A stretch of DNA of 64,000 bases from Flectonema sp. DT1601 (GCA_964019425.1 OZ025784.1:868001-932000), one strand, 5' to 3'. Shown: positions 30,191 through 40,981, numbered from the stretch's first letter. Numbers and translations are program-made. The notes: a model not told the origin generated them from the letters alone.

Positions 30191-31147
30191 GCTACGTGAA
30201 AACATGTTTAAACCACTACTGGAGCTCCGAAAATTCTGAATTTCTTTCTGTCGTGTTGAGTTGTTTTTGAGTTAGTTAAATATTTTTTTGATGAGTTTGG
30301 CGATTTTGCAAACTATTTTTAGTGGAATTATAATGTATGGCTATATTGTTATAATTTTTTTTTTTTGGTTTTTTTTTTTTTTTTTTTTGACGAGGGATCC
30401 ACCCCGTCAAATAAGAACCACACTCTTCTTCTCTGTCTCTTCCTCTCTCTATCTCTATCTCTCTTTTTATTCCACCTTGTTAAGCATAAACTAATCTTCC
30501 AATAAGCATGTTTTTTTTTTTTTTTTTTAGTTCGATAGCTTATAAAGCTTTAGCAAGGTGGAAAGCTGGGGTTTAGTTTTAATCTTCCAGATTGGGGTCC
30601 TCTGTTTGATGTTGTGAGTTTACCCTTTTAGAGGTACACCTAAAATATTCAGTGACAAAAAAAAAAAAAAAAAAAACTTAACTTAACTTAACTTTTTTTC
30701 ATCCTTCTCATAAAAAAAAAAACATAAATTCAAGTTACCACTAATTAGGTTGGTATCTCCGCGTTCAGTAATATCATATAGCTAGGAGTGTGTTAAAAAA
30801 TTGCAAAAAATAAAATAATCACGTTGACGTTTGGTCGGTGTGTTATATCACAAGTTTTATAGAGAAGTTGCTGCTGACCGAAAGAATTGGTGGTGGACTG
30901 CCTCTGTTAGAACTGTGAAAAAAAAAAAAAAAAAAGTAACAAAACCAACGTTAGAGTAACGATTCTTTTTCTCTTTTTTTCTTTCTCTATATATGTCCTT
31001 TTATTATTATTTGCTGACAGCAATCGGACGAAGTGGGAAAGCTTTACCGCAGCAGTCCTAATAAGATTTGGGAGTCTAATTACGTTGCTGTTGCCTCGTA
31101 GATGCTCGTTAGTCTGCTGTACAATACGCAACGTGTTGGACTCCGAG
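30191..31147. other. Intergenic, repeats only
   Basis: CT-rich palindromic repeat (30387-30490), a copy of the CCTCTGTT...GAGTTACCCT repeat (30595-30655), and a stretch (31060-31140) shared with 46000-46100 (AATTACGTTGCTGTTGCCTC). No gene. Confidence 0.5.
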
Positions 31148-31205
31148 AAAGCTGGTTGATCCTGCCAGTTGTCATTTTTTTTTTCAAAGGATTAAGCTAT
31201 GCTGA
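31148..31205 (+). pseudogene. 18S rRNA fragment (5' end)
   Basis: CTGGTTGATCCTGCCAGTTG is the start of the small-subunit rRNA, followed by TCA, a T run and CAAAGGATTAAGCTATGC. Homology then ends. A T run replaces the usual TATGCTTGT segment. Confidence 0.8.
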
Positions 31206-32384
31206 GAAGGGGCCAAAGTGACAAGGGACCAAAGTCGAAGTCTGTTAGTCAGCTGGCCTTGGTTGGCTGGCTAAGAGGACCGATATTATTTTTTCTGGAT
31301 TTGATGTAGAACGGTATTGTCCCTTACTTTCTTCGCTGAAGCGGGTTGAAGAGGGGAATGGGTCTGAAGAAAAAAACATTTTTTCTTAGTTTTTAGTCAT
31401 CATAAGAAACACCTCAAACAATTATTTTGTTTGTTTTTTCCTCCGATTTTAATTTTTTTTTCTTTTTTAAATTACTCGCTATTATTTATATTTTATGGTT
31501 CTATCAAATTAAACCATACTACGACAACAATCCATCCGAAATCTTTGGATATGGCTACAGATTGGGTCCTCTGTTACTGTGAGTTACCCTCCTAGAGCAC
31601 TCATAATATACAGTAACGTTGGATTATATAACTAATTAACTTACGACAATGCAACGGGCTGGGTAAGGGGAATGGTCCGAAGAAAGATTGTTTTTAATCT
31701 TAGCCCGAAACCAACTTGTTTGTTGTCCTACGAAAATTTTACTTTTTTTTGATTGACTGATAATTATTAAAACTAACTAACGACGATGCAACGACATGGG
31801 ATGCAACCAAACCGGATGGTATTTCCGTTTGTCCATCCCGCGTTGACCAACATTTCACAGATCAGGTATCGTTCTCTCTTTACTTTCTTCTCGGCTGTGG
31901 ATATGGTCCGAAGAAAAGATTTTCTTTTTTTTTTTTAAAATTCTTATCCACCAAGCAATAAAATTATTATTTGTTTGTTTTCCTTACGATTTTTTTTTAA
32001 TTTAAATTTTTTCCCCCCCCCCTTTTTTTTTCATAATTAAATCTAAAATATTATTGCTAGCTAATGTCTTCTTGAAATCCGGAAATCTGGGGGAAAATTG
32101 TTTTCAAGTAAAATGACTATTTTCATTCTTTCTACAATTTCATATCATCACGCGACTGCGAAAAAAAGCAAAAACGTTTTGTGTGTGTTCTTAAAAGGGT
32201 TTTCTGATTTCTGACTAGTAGCGCCAAGCAATGCAAGTGATTCTTTAACCCCCTTATTATACTTCACCCCCCTCAGGAATTACACAAGATCAATTTTCTT
32301 TTTTAATATGCGGGGTGTGTTATATCTGTGTGTTGGTGACAAGGGTTGGGAGAGAACCGAAAAAAAAAACGTTTTATTAGGGGG

Positions 32385-32421
<37 letters not shown>
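31206..32421. other. Intergenic with repeats and a long A run
   Basis: Copies of the GAGTTACCCT repeat (31555-31625), R1 (31656-31785) and R7 (32150-32290). It ends in an A run that touches the ATG at 32422. Confidence 0.55.
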
Positions 32422-32425
<4 letters not shown>

Positions 32426-32907
32426 GATTGGAAGAGATACCGTCAGCACCTTCCTTACCGCATCAGGATAACGGTGGTGGTGGTGATGGTAGTGGTGGAG
32501 AGACGGATTGGCAATTTGGTCTTTTTGATTGCCTGCAAGACCTTCCCATGAGCATCGACGTAATCTGTTGTATGCCTTGTGCTATGGCTAGACAATACGA
32601 AGCTGCGGTCAATTTCAGACCCCAGACGAGTAATATTCCGTTGTGTTGTGGGTTGGTCTGCATTCAAGCAAAACTCGACAATGTTCCATGTTGTTTAGGT
32701 TGGTATTTATTCTCGTGGTATCTCCGTGATTCTATCAGAAAGAATGGAAATATAACAGGCAACTGGTGGACTGACGGGCTAGCAGCCTGTTGCTGTCAAC
32801 CTTGTACTATATGTCAACAGCAAAAAGAACTTATTTATAGAGGTGTGGATCCAGGGTTTACGGTTCTGCAACATTCTTCTCTCCAACCAGGCTATTCAGA
32901 GTGTTAG
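32422..32907 (+). CDS. PLAC8-type Cys-rich protein
   Basis: 161 aa. After a Gly-rich N-terminus (GGGGDGSGG, 16-24) comes a PLAC8-like Cys-rich domain: WQFGLFDCLQD, then CCMPCAMARQY, then two hydrophobic stretches (around LCCGLVC and CCLGWYLFSWYL), and the second half CCCQPCTICQQQKEL. PLAC8 proteins include plant cadmium-resistance and cell-size factors and are usually plasma-membrane associated; the substrate here is unknown. The ATG at 32422 is chosen because the frame upstream is only a translation of the A run (poly-Lys). Confidence 0.8.
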
Positions 32908-33086
32908 GTTGTCGTTTTTCTTTTCGCTACGTGTCCAATACAATTAGTAGGAACCTTATCAGTCTTTTACACATGTGAGCATAACATATAGACACGTATT
33001 GAAGTCAACGAACTGAAAGAGAAAATAAATTCAAATTTAGATTTTATTCTTCATACTTTATATAATCTGTTTTCTTAATCAGAAGT

Positions 33087-33118
<32 letters not shown>

Positions 33119-33168
33119 GATTTCTCAAAATTATTTTTTCTTACACAGACATCAACTTGTAAGAAAAA

Positions 33169-36100
33169 ATGATGTCGAATTTAACTAACGGATGTGATGA
33201 AATCAGACAACAAGTTGGAGTTATCTCTCATCAATTCGATCAACCAAATGGCGTATTGCGGACGGCTCCTATTCAGGATGGTGGTGTCGTATTCGATCAC
33301 AGTAGTAGTCAAATGGAATCACCTGTTCCGGTTTTGGGTAACTTTAATAATCCAGTGTCGTTCTCTCCGGTAGTCCAACAACAAAAGAAACAAATAAAAA
33401 ATTTATTACGAAATTTTCAAAAAGAACTCTTTGAAGAATGCAAAGACCGTAATAACATTGTATTCGCTCCGACTGGAAGCGGAAAGACATGGGTAGCTGC
33501 GGCAGTAGCCCAACACGTTCTTGAAAGGGGAACATCAATTTACAAACACATAGTTCCAGCTGAAAAGAGAAGTAGGAACTGCGTGATTAAAAAAAAACCA
33601 TTCGTGGTGTTTCTTGCTACGAGGATTCCTCTGATTGAACAGCAAGCCGACCTGTTTCGTGAAGTTTTCAGAAATGTAAACCAGACTTTAAAAGTTCACA
33701 AATACAGCAGTGAACACAGAGATAGCTTAACTGATGGTCGTTGGGATTTTATATACGAAAACTACGACATCTCTTTTATGATTGATACGATCTTTCTCAG
33801 GCTATTGGATGAAAAATTAGCCTACCTAACCGACGTTGATCTAATCATCTTCGATGAATGTCATCATGCTACTGGAAATCACTCTTTCAACAGAATTTTA
33901 GAATTGTATAAAAAAGATCTCAAAGAGTCACCTGAAACAGTCAAAAGTCAGTTGTTGGGACTAACAGCGAGCCCAGGAGCTGATGTTTCTTTTGAAGAAA
34001 CTAGAAAACGAACTCAGAAATTAATGCAAGCAATGCATAGTTCTATTACATTAGTTAGGAATAACCTCGATGAGCTATCGACATATACGAAACCAGCAGT
34101 ACAACGGATTGAACAATACCAACATAGTGGACCCGAAGCAGCAGTTTTAAATATGTTGAATAACGTGTTGGGTTATGTAGAGAGAGAGATTGATCAATAT
34201 CGAAAACGATCACAAAATGCAGATACACCTCACAAGCTTCAAATTCAAAAATTTCCTCCACAGGTGTCTCAGGGTACGAAACATAGAACTTCACCAGACT
34301 ACAAGACTTTTTGTTTACAACAGTCAAGCACGGCTTCTAATGCCTCTCGAACTGGTTTGAGTGGAGTCTTTCATCTCTGTCATATTATTAGTGAGATGAT
34401 GACGTACACTACTGAAGTTGGATTTTCAGACGCATGTGACTACCTCCGAACTGAACGTGGTCTGTACTCTGATCAAATGTCATCAAAGCAACTGACTGAT
34501 GAAGACATAATGCTTTATAACATCACTCAAACATACAGTAATCTCATTGAGAAGGAACTTCATATGCAGGAAGAGCATTATGGTCGTGAAGATACCCAAA
34601 ATTGTACCAAATTAAATCAACTATTCGCATCCTTACGAGAAACATACGGAGTTCATGAGTTACATGGAACCTGGTTTAATGAACAGTTGAATATTATGGT
34701 TAAATTTGAGATTGCGACTAGTCGATCAGTAGTTGCTTCAGGGGCGTTTTCTCCCACGCTTAACGCGTGTGATGAGGAGCTATTAATAGTGCCAGCGTAT
34801 GATGATTCAGTCCATGGGATGATTCTTGATGACTCACAGAATCAAAAACATCAAATTGCTTTTTTAAAAGCCCATCACAGAACCGCACCTGGAACGAATT
34901 CAAGTTCAAAAATAATCGCATCGGGAAACCTTTACACCAGTGGAACGAATTTTTCACCAGTTCCGTCTCTGAGTTTGGTGGTGTCGGGACAGGAAATTTA
35001 TTTTAAAAAAATAATTAATCAGACTGTAAACCGAACTGGATCGTTCAAAGCTATCGTGTTTACACAAACAAAAAGAGGCGTATCGAGGATTTGCAAGGTT
35101 ATTAAAAATTCCAGATCACTGAGTATGCTGTTTACTCCAAGAGGTTTCGTTGGCCACGGCAGCAGTGGTGAAGAACGAGGAATGTCACTGAAACAACAAA
35201 ACAATGTTATGGTCGATTTTAAAGACGGGAATTTCAACTTAATGGTGGCAACCAATGTGGCTGAAGAAGGGATCGATGTCCCTATATGTAATTGTGTGAT
35301 CAGATACGACACGCAGTTTTCTGTCATATCGCTGATTCAGAGTAGGGGTAGAGCTCGATCAAAACACAGTATTTTTATAGTGATCGTGGGTGAGGATGAA
35401 ATCGGTCGATACCAAGCTCTCGAACAACAAGAACGATACCAACTAAACGCTGTTGAGGTATTGGCTAATCTTCAAACTCTTGATGTTAGTTCTGACGATG
35501 CATCCGACAGCGACAGGGATACCGATACCGACGCTTTCTATAAATTACAAGCTGTCAAACGAGTCTCCAGATACTGTAAACTGCAGGGAGGTGATCTACC
35601 TGATTTTGTCTTCTCAAAAAGCGAGTGTAGATTGGTTATTCCAATCCCTAACCAACCCCCATTGGAAAAAGTTGTTCGTGTAGACGGTACAAAACACCAT
35701 CATCAAAGAAAAGCCAAACGCGAGGTTTCAATTCTCGCATGTCAAGCCCTCGCTGAGATGGGTCTCATGACTGGAACTGATGTACTAGAAGAAATCATCC
35801 CTGACGAGACCATAGAACTTATTCTCGGGTTGGTCATTACTACACGAAAAGATCGAAAATCAAACGAACGAGTTGTTAAAAAATTCATTCCATCAGAATG
35901 GCCTAATGGAATTGTACCACACAATTACGTTCTTGAAAAAGCAAAAAAACGAGGACGAGCACCTCCCAGAGTCATTCGCAAGGAAGTTTCTAATGAGAAA
36001 TTGACCGTGGAGGTCAGATTCTATGAGGACACATGGAGGTTAACTGAACAACTCCCTCAAGATGGAAGTGGTGTTGACGATCGGTTAGATATGTTGCTGC

Positions 36101-38946
36101 AGGATTTATACATTGAGATCATGAGACAACTGTATAAGGTTTTTATTTATAAACGTGATCCTGTTGTTCCATTACCAGAACAGCAACCAATTGTACAGCA
36201 GTTACCAAAGTGTTTTTCATGCGTGTCGTGTGGGATATCTAATTTTAATTTTTGTCCAAATACTGGACAGGCGCACACTGTGATAGTGAATCAGCTGTGT
36301 GATGCATCACATTCGGCAGTCTTACCTGTATCGGGTAGTTCTCTTGTCTATAATCCATCACAACCGACTGGTACTCAATTCCCTTTAGAAACACATGGGG
36401 GGGTACTTGTTAACACAAATCAGAATAGAGTTGTTCATCCTTCACAGAGTTACTCATTGACTACGAGTGTAGTTAATCAGAACAATTATGTGAAGGAAAA
36501 CAATATTATATCACAGGCATTGAGGGACTCTTCTCAAGGTCAGAATTCATATGAGAGTGTTCCTCAGTCACAGCAACAACAACAACACACGATGGGTGGT
36601 GCTCCTCATCCACAGCAACAGCAACACACGATTGGTGTTCCTCAGTCAGAGCAGCACACGATGGGCGGTCTTGCTCATCCACAGCCACAGCAACAGCAAC
36701 ACACGATTGGTGTTCCTCAGTCAGAGCAACACACAATGCCTCAGCCACAACAACAGCAACACGCGATGGGCGGTGTTCCTCATCCGCGGCAACAGCAACA
36801 GCTACACACGATTGGTGTTCCTCAGTCAGAGCAGCACACGATGGGCGGTGTTCCTCATCCACAGCCACAACAACAGCAACACACGATGGGCGGTATTCCT
36901 CATCCGCAGCAACAGCAACACACGATTGGTGTTCCTCAGTCAGAGCAGCACACGATGGGCGGTGTTCCTCAGTCACAACAGCAGCAACAGCAACACACAA
37001 TGGGCGGTGTTCCTCAGCTACAGAAACAGCGACAACAACACACGATTGGTGTTCCTCAGTCAGAGCAGCACGCGATGGGCGGTGTTCCTCAGTCACAACA
37101 ACAGCAACGCACGATGGGTGGTGTTCCTCATCCGCAGCAACAGCAACACACAATGGGTGGTGTTCCTCAGTCACAACAACAGCAACAGCAACACACGATT
37201 GGTGTTCCTCAGCCGCAGCAACACACGATAGGCGGTGTTCCTCAGCCACAACAACAGCAACAGCAACACACAATGGGCGGTGTTCCTCATCCACAGCCAC
37301 AGCAACAGCAACACACGATTGGTGTTCCTCAGTCAGAGCAGCACACAATGGGCGGTGTTCCTCAGTCACAACAACAGCAACACACGATGGGTAGTGTTCC
37401 TCAGTCACAACAACAACACACGATGGGTAGTGTTCCTCAGTCACAACAACAACAACACACGATGGGTGGTGTTCCTCAGTCACAACAACAACATACGATG
37501 GGTAGTGTTCCTCAGTCACAACAACAACAACACACGATGGGTAGTGTTCCTCAGTCACAACAACAACATACGATGGGTAGTGTTCCTCAGTCACAACAAC
37601 AACACACGATGGGTAGTGTTCCTCAGTCACAACAACAACAACACACGATGGGTGGTGTTCCTCAGTCACAACAACAACATACGATGGGTAGTGTTCCTCA
37701 GTCACAACAACAACAACACACGATGGGTAGTGTTCCTCAGTCACAACAACAACACACGATGGGTAGTGTTCCTCAGTCACAACAACAACAACACACGATG
37801 GGTAGTGTTCCTCAGTCACAACAACAACACACGATTGGTGTTCCTCAGCCACAACAACAGCAACACACGATGGGCGGTGTTCCTCATCCACAGCCACAGC
37901 AACAGCAACACACGATGAATGTTGGAAACACCACCTCTCTCGGTAATTCCGCGCCGTCGGTTGAATCAGCTGGTAGATATAACAACATCACATCACAGCC
38001 ACAGTCACCGTCACAATTTGATACTCAAATTAGTAAGCCAGCTGACATTATTATTAATCAACATATCCAATACCCAGGGATGCGTAGACCTAAGAAACAA
38101 ACTAACACTTCATTAAATAATACTCAAGAACAGACATCACGACCAACAGAAGGAACGGATTCACTGTCACGACTGTCTGGAGTACTTGCTGTCGGTGTTC
38201 GTCAGCGTTTACAGACTGAGCAGGTTAAAGATAATAGTTCTGTTAATAAAGAATTACCTCAGGGAATGAACTCAGTTAGAGTTCAATCACAACAACCTGT
38301 ACGAGATGAATCTGTGAGTGCTCATGAAAACAACGTGAGAAGTGAATCCCTTTGTGGAGTATCTGAGTCAATGAATTCATTAGTTGGAATTCAAAGGAAT
38401 GGATCGCAGAACTTACTTCAGATAAATAGTTTGAATCACAACAACGTGTTGCCATCAAATCAAACTACCGACATCAGTCATCAGACCAACCAACTTGTGG
38501 CAGTCACACAGCCACTGTTCAATTCCAACTTGGGTGGTGGACAACAAGATCCCATCACTGCCGTATCAAACCTTCAACAGCATCACACTTCAGGTGTTCA
38601 GGTTGCTGTTAACACCAACGGTACTGATTACGACAATCAGAGTGTTGGTCAGAAGGCTTTCCAACAACCTGTTCAAAGTACCAACAGCACTGATTATAAT
38701 AATGTTGGTAATCAGAGAGCTGGTCAGGAGGCCTTAGGTTTTCAGCAACCTCAACAATTCGGCATTCAGAGTGCCAGTACTGTGAGTAATCAAAATATTG
38801 TTCAGCAGCAGTTTGATGTGAATAATGTTGGTGGTCAAAGTGTTCAACAGCCTCATGTTACGATCAGTAATTATGGTGTGAATTCTGTCCCTCGACAGCT
38901 TAGTGTTAGTAGTTTTAATAATAATAATAATTTCTTTAACGGTTAA
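33169..38946 (+). CDS. Dicer-related DECH helicase with Gln/His-rich repeat array, no RNase III
   Basis: 1925 aa. Residues about 80-245 hold the first RecA domain: FAPTGSGKT at about 99-107, FDECHH at 228-233, LGLTASPG. An insertion domain follows (about 290-600), then the second RecA domain with ATNVAEEGIDVP (about 692) and QSRGRARS (about 723). This set is that of the Dicer/RIG-I/Fancm group. Residues about 785-870 resemble the Dicer partner-binding fold (ends EVSILACQALAEMG). A CxxCxxC plus C motif (about 1013-1030, CFSCVSCG) may bind zinc. From about 1128 to 1583 lies a Gln/His repeat array, then a Gln/Asn-rich tail. No RNase III or PAZ is present. Likely role: dsRNA-translocating helicase in RNA silencing or antiviral sensing (inference). 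A T run and CTTACACAG precede the ATG. Confidence 0.85.
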   Translation: MMSNLTNGCDEIRQQVGVISHQFDQPNGVLRTAPIQDGGVVFDHSSSQMESPVPVLGNFNNPVSFSPVVQQQKKQIKNLLRNFQKELFEECKDRNNIVFAPTGSGKTWVAAAVAQHVLERGTSIYKHIVPAEKRSRNCVIKKKPFVVFLATRIPLIEQQADLFREVFRNVNQTLKVHKYSSEHRDSLTDGRWDFIYENYDISFMIDTIFLRLLDEKLAYLTDVDLIIFDECHHATGNHSFNRILELYKKDLKESPETVKSQLLGLTASPGADVSFEETRKRTQKLMQAMHSSITLVRNNLDELSTYTKPAVQRIEQYQHSGPEAAVLNMLNNVLGYVEREIDQYRKRSQNADTPHKLQIQKFPPQVSQGTKHRTSPDYKTFCLQQSSTASNASRTGLSGVFHLCHIISEMMTYTTEVGFSDACDYLRTERGLYSDQMSSKQLTDEDIMLYNITQTYSNLIEKELHMQEEHYGREDTQNCTKLNQLFASLRETYGVHELHGTWFNEQLNIMVKFEIATSRSVVASGAFSPTLNACDEELLIVPAYDDSVHGMILDDSQNQKHQIAFLKAHHRTAPGTNSSSKIIASGNLYTSGTNFSPVPSLSLVVSGQEIYFKKIINQTVNRTGSFKAIVFTQTKRGVSRICKVIKNSRSLSMLFTPRGFVGHGSSGEERGMSLKQQNNVMVDFKDGNFNLMVATNVAEEGIDVPICNCVIRYDTQFSVISLIQSRGRARSKHSIFIVIVGEDEIGRYQALEQQERYQLNAVEVLANLQTLDVSSDDASDSDRDTDTDAFYKLQAVKRVSRYCKLQGGDLPDFVFSKSECRLVIPIPNQPPLEKVVRVDGTKHHHQRKAKREVSILACQALAEMGLMTGTDVLEEIIPDETIELILGLVITTRKDRKSNERVVKKFIPSEWPNGIVPHNYVLEKAKKRGRAPPRVIRKEVSNEKLTVEVRFYEDTWRLTEQLPQDGSGVDDRLDMLLQDLYIEIMRQLYKVFIYKRDPVVPLPEQQPIVQQLPKCFSCVSCGISNFNFCPNTGQAHTVIVNQLCDASHSAVLPVSGSSLVYNPSQPTGTQFPLETHGGVLVNTNQNRVVHPSQSYSLTTSVVNQNNYVKENNIISQALRDSSQGQNSYESVPQSQQQQQHTMGGAPHPQQQQHTIGVPQSEQHTMGGLAHPQPQQQQHTIGVPQSEQHTMPQPQQQQHAMGGVPHPRQQQQLHTIGVPQSEQHTMGGVPHPQPQQQQHTMGGIPHPQQQQHTIGVPQSEQHTMGGVPQSQQQQQQHTMGGVPQLQKQRQQHTIGVPQSEQHAMGGVPQSQQQQRTMGGVPHPQQQQHTMGGVPQSQQQQQQHTIGVPQPQQHTIGGVPQPQQQQQQHTMGGVPHPQPQQQQHTIGVPQSEQHTMGGVPQSQQQQHTMGSVPQSQQQHTMGSVPQSQQQQHTMGGVPQSQQQHTMGSVPQSQQQQHTMGSVPQSQQQHTMGSVPQSQQQHTMGSVPQSQQQQHTMGGVPQSQQQHTMGSVPQSQQQQHTMGSVPQSQQQHTMGSVPQSQQQQHTMGSVPQSQQQHTIGVPQPQQQQHTMGGVPHPQPQQQQHTMNVGNTTSLGNSAPSVESAGRYNNITSQPQSPSQFDTQISKPADIIINQHIQYPGMRRPKKQTNTSLNNTQEQTSRPTEGTDSLSRLSGVLAVGVRQRLQTEQVKDNSSVNKELPQGMNSVRVQSQQPVRDESVSAHENNVRSESLCGVSESMNSLVGIQRNGSQNLLQINSLNHNNVLPSNQTTDISHQTNQLVAVTQPLFNSNLGGGQQDPITAVSNLQQHHTSGVQVAVNTNGTDYDNQSVGQKAFQQPVQSTNSTDYNNVGNQRAGQEALGFQQPQQFGIQSASTVSNQNIVQQQFDVNNVGGQSVQQPHVTISNYGVNSVPRQLSVSSFNNNNNFFNG
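36551..37917 (+). repeat. Coding minisatellite, VPQSQQQQHTMGG units
   Basis: Tandem units of about 36-54 bases encoding 12-18 residues (V-P-[QH]-[SP]-[QE]-Qn-H-T-[MI]-G). Roughly thirty units; those from 37380 to 37830 are almost identical, showing recent expansion. Earlier units vary more in length and in HP versus QS. The frame stays open throughout. Confidence 0.9.
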
Positions 38947-39098
38947 CACTAATTGTATTGTACAATACTCAGTCTGTGATACAGCTGTCACTTTAACATT
39001 CTTTTGATAGAAGCATCATGGTTGTTCCTTTTTTATTTAGTTTTACAAACACGAATACTATCGATAATAGCTCCTCAGTCGGTGGTGACTACCGCCTT

Positions 39099-39130
<32 letters not shown>

Positions 39131-39281
39131 ACTAAAAGGGCTTAGCATAGTCTTCTAGCTGATCCCTGTTAGGGTAATTCTCACAAACGATTTTTTATTT
39201 TTGTTTTTTTAAAATACCGAAAACAGTGAATCTGTCCGATTAGCTAGATATTGTTATATCAAAAAAAAAAAAAAACAGAAG

Positions 39282-39312
<31 letters not shown>

Positions 39313-39520
39313 GTTTGGTTCATCAATTCGATGAGACAACCAAAAAATAAAAATAAAATAAAATAATAACATACATAATATTCCCTTTCCATTTATATTA
39401 TAATTGCTTTCAGACAGGTTGAACGGATAAATTGGAAAATATAGTTACAATTCGTGTTGTTGTTGTTTTATTTTTTGTTTTGTTTTATTTCTTTTTTTCA
39501 ATACCAATACAGGTTAATAG
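38947..39520. other. Intergenic, A and T runs
   Basis: A run near 39100-39129, T run near 39282-39310, then GT-rich sequence ending in CAATACAG before the next gene. No gene recognised. Confidence 0.5.
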
Positions 39521-40981
39521 ATGCCTGTTTCGTCAAATCGTCCCAATTGGGCTAACGGTACAGGACTGGCTTCTCCATTGGCGTCATCTGCAGCAGCGTT
39601 CAACGGAGAGTTGAATGCGAGTGATCAGTTTCACGTTGAGCAGGGTATTGGTAGGATGTCACCGTCACCTGATAGAATTCATGATTATGCTCCACCTAGT
39701 TTTGCGTCAAGGGTATCGGGAGTACATCCTCCCACATCACCAGACACAATGAGAGGTGGAGGTTGGGGAACTGATTCAGTTATTGTTAAACTGGGCAATG
39801 GAGGACAGGTTGATATTCCTTATAGTAGTACCATGCTCGGAGAAGATTTAAAATTACAAATTGAAAAACACGAAGCTATCGATTTATCAAGACAACGGAT
39901 ATGGCTTTCAGATGGAAACGAACTTGAAGATTTCTCAGATTTCGCCACTGCAGGGATTCGACCTGGGGCGGTGCTTCGTTTAACTGTCGCTGCATCACCG
40001 CAGAGAGAGTCATCAAGGGTAAGACCACCAGCATTACCAGAGTATGATAAACCATTAACAAAAGAGATTGTTATAAAGAGAGATGCGATTGCTCAACCGA
40101 TTGGACTAAACTTCGACTCTGATATGATAATCTCTGATGCTGATCCTTCAGGGGCAGCAGCAACATCTGGGATTAGAAAAGGTATGCAAATAATAGCAGT
40201 CGACGGTAATCCTGTGAGTATGATGCCAGAGTTTAAACATGCTATGGATACAGCCCCGAAAGACTTTACTGTTGTAGTTGCGGAGGGAAGTCCAGAATCA
40301 CCGATTATTGGAAATTCATCACCTGATGGTGTGATTGCAATGCCAACAACTCAACCACCTCCACTTACTCGAACTGTTCTCAGAGAAATGAGCTATACCT
40401 GGATGATTCATCGATTGGCTTTGTCATTTTCTATATTATTTTCAATCATTCTCGGGATTGTTTTGTTAATTGTCGCTGCGGGTGAAGGAAGTGGATGCAG
40501 TCCAGTGAGCCATTGGTCTATAGCTGCGGGTCTCTTAATGTTGTTTGGAGGTGCCGCTGTGTCATATTTAGTGTTCAGTTTACAGCGAAACAATGGAGTG
40601 TTATTCGACCCTACTGACTATCAAAGTGTAACTGTAATGGTCGCATCAGCCTTTTTGGTATTCATGGACTTGATACTCGCTGCCGCTGGGTTGATAGTTT
40701 TAGAATCGAGTATGACTAGAGCTGAACGTGATTCTTGTTCTGTATTTCGAGATTTGGTTTTTTTTCTAATCATAACGTCGTGTGTGATAACAATTCTCAT
40801 TGTTATTATTTACTGTACTAAATGTACTTTCAATTATGATCAAAAAAATAGAGAAAAAATTTACCACATGGAAGCGAATAGAGCTGCGGGGTTGCCTTCA
40901 ACAGCACCTATTGACTACTATCACGACCCTATGAATGCGAGTGTTCCTTATCCTAACAAGAAACACGGTAATTACTATTAG
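39521..40981 (+). CDS. Ubiquitin-like + PDZ + four-helix membrane protein
   Basis: 486 aa. A Ser/Pro-rich N-terminus (1-80) precedes a ubiquitin-like fold (about 85-155: DSVIVKLGNGGQVDIPYSS, then IWLSDGNELEDF and GAVLRLTV). A PDZ-like domain follows (about 178-256: PIGLNFDSDMIISDADPSG, GIRKGMQIIAVDG). Four hydrophobic helices then run at about 292-318, 329-353, 367-396 and 410-436, with a Tyr-rich tail. The arrangement suggests a membrane scaffold with cytosolic binding domains; I know no named family with this order. The ATG follows an acceptor-like CAATACAG by eight bases. Confidence 0.75.
   Translation: MPVSSNRPNWANGTGLASPLASSAAAFNGELNASDQFHVEQGIGRMSPSPDRIHDYAPPSFASRVSGVHPPTSPDTMRGGGWGTDSVIVKLGNGGQVDIPYSSTMLGEDLKLQIEKHEAIDLSRQRIWLSDGNELEDFSDFATAGIRPGAVLRLTVAASPQRESSRVRPPALPEYDKPLTKEIVIKRDAIAQPIGLNFDSDMIISDADPSGAAATSGIRKGMQIIAVDGNPVSMMPEFKHAMDTAPKDFTVVVAEGSPESPIIGNSSPDGVIAMPTTQPPPLTRTVLREMSYTWMIHRLALSFSILFSIILGIVLLIVAAGEGSGCSPVSHWSIAAGLLMLFGGAAVSYLVFSLQRNNGVLFDPTDYQSVTVMVASAFLVFMDLILAAAGLIVLESSMTRAERDSCSVFRDLVFFLIITSCVITILIVIIYCTKCTFNYDQKNREKIYHMEANRAAGLPSTAPIDYYHDPMNASVPYPNKKHGNYY

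Noticed and set aside
32308-32421. N-terminal extension of the PLAC8-like protein
   Set aside because: It encodes a poly-Lys stretch from the A run; the ATG at 32422 starts the normal domain.
33088-33118. T runs as transcription terminators
   Set aside because: T runs are found everywhere between genes here, so their position carries no specific signal.
36506-37897. 463-residue open frame on the minus strand inside the helicase repeat
   Set aside because: It is only the reverse of a repeat with a period divisible by three and shows no independent coding features.
36551-37917. Possible CRISPR-like regular repeat
   Set aside because: Units are coding, variable in length and without unique spacers; the genome is eukaryotic.
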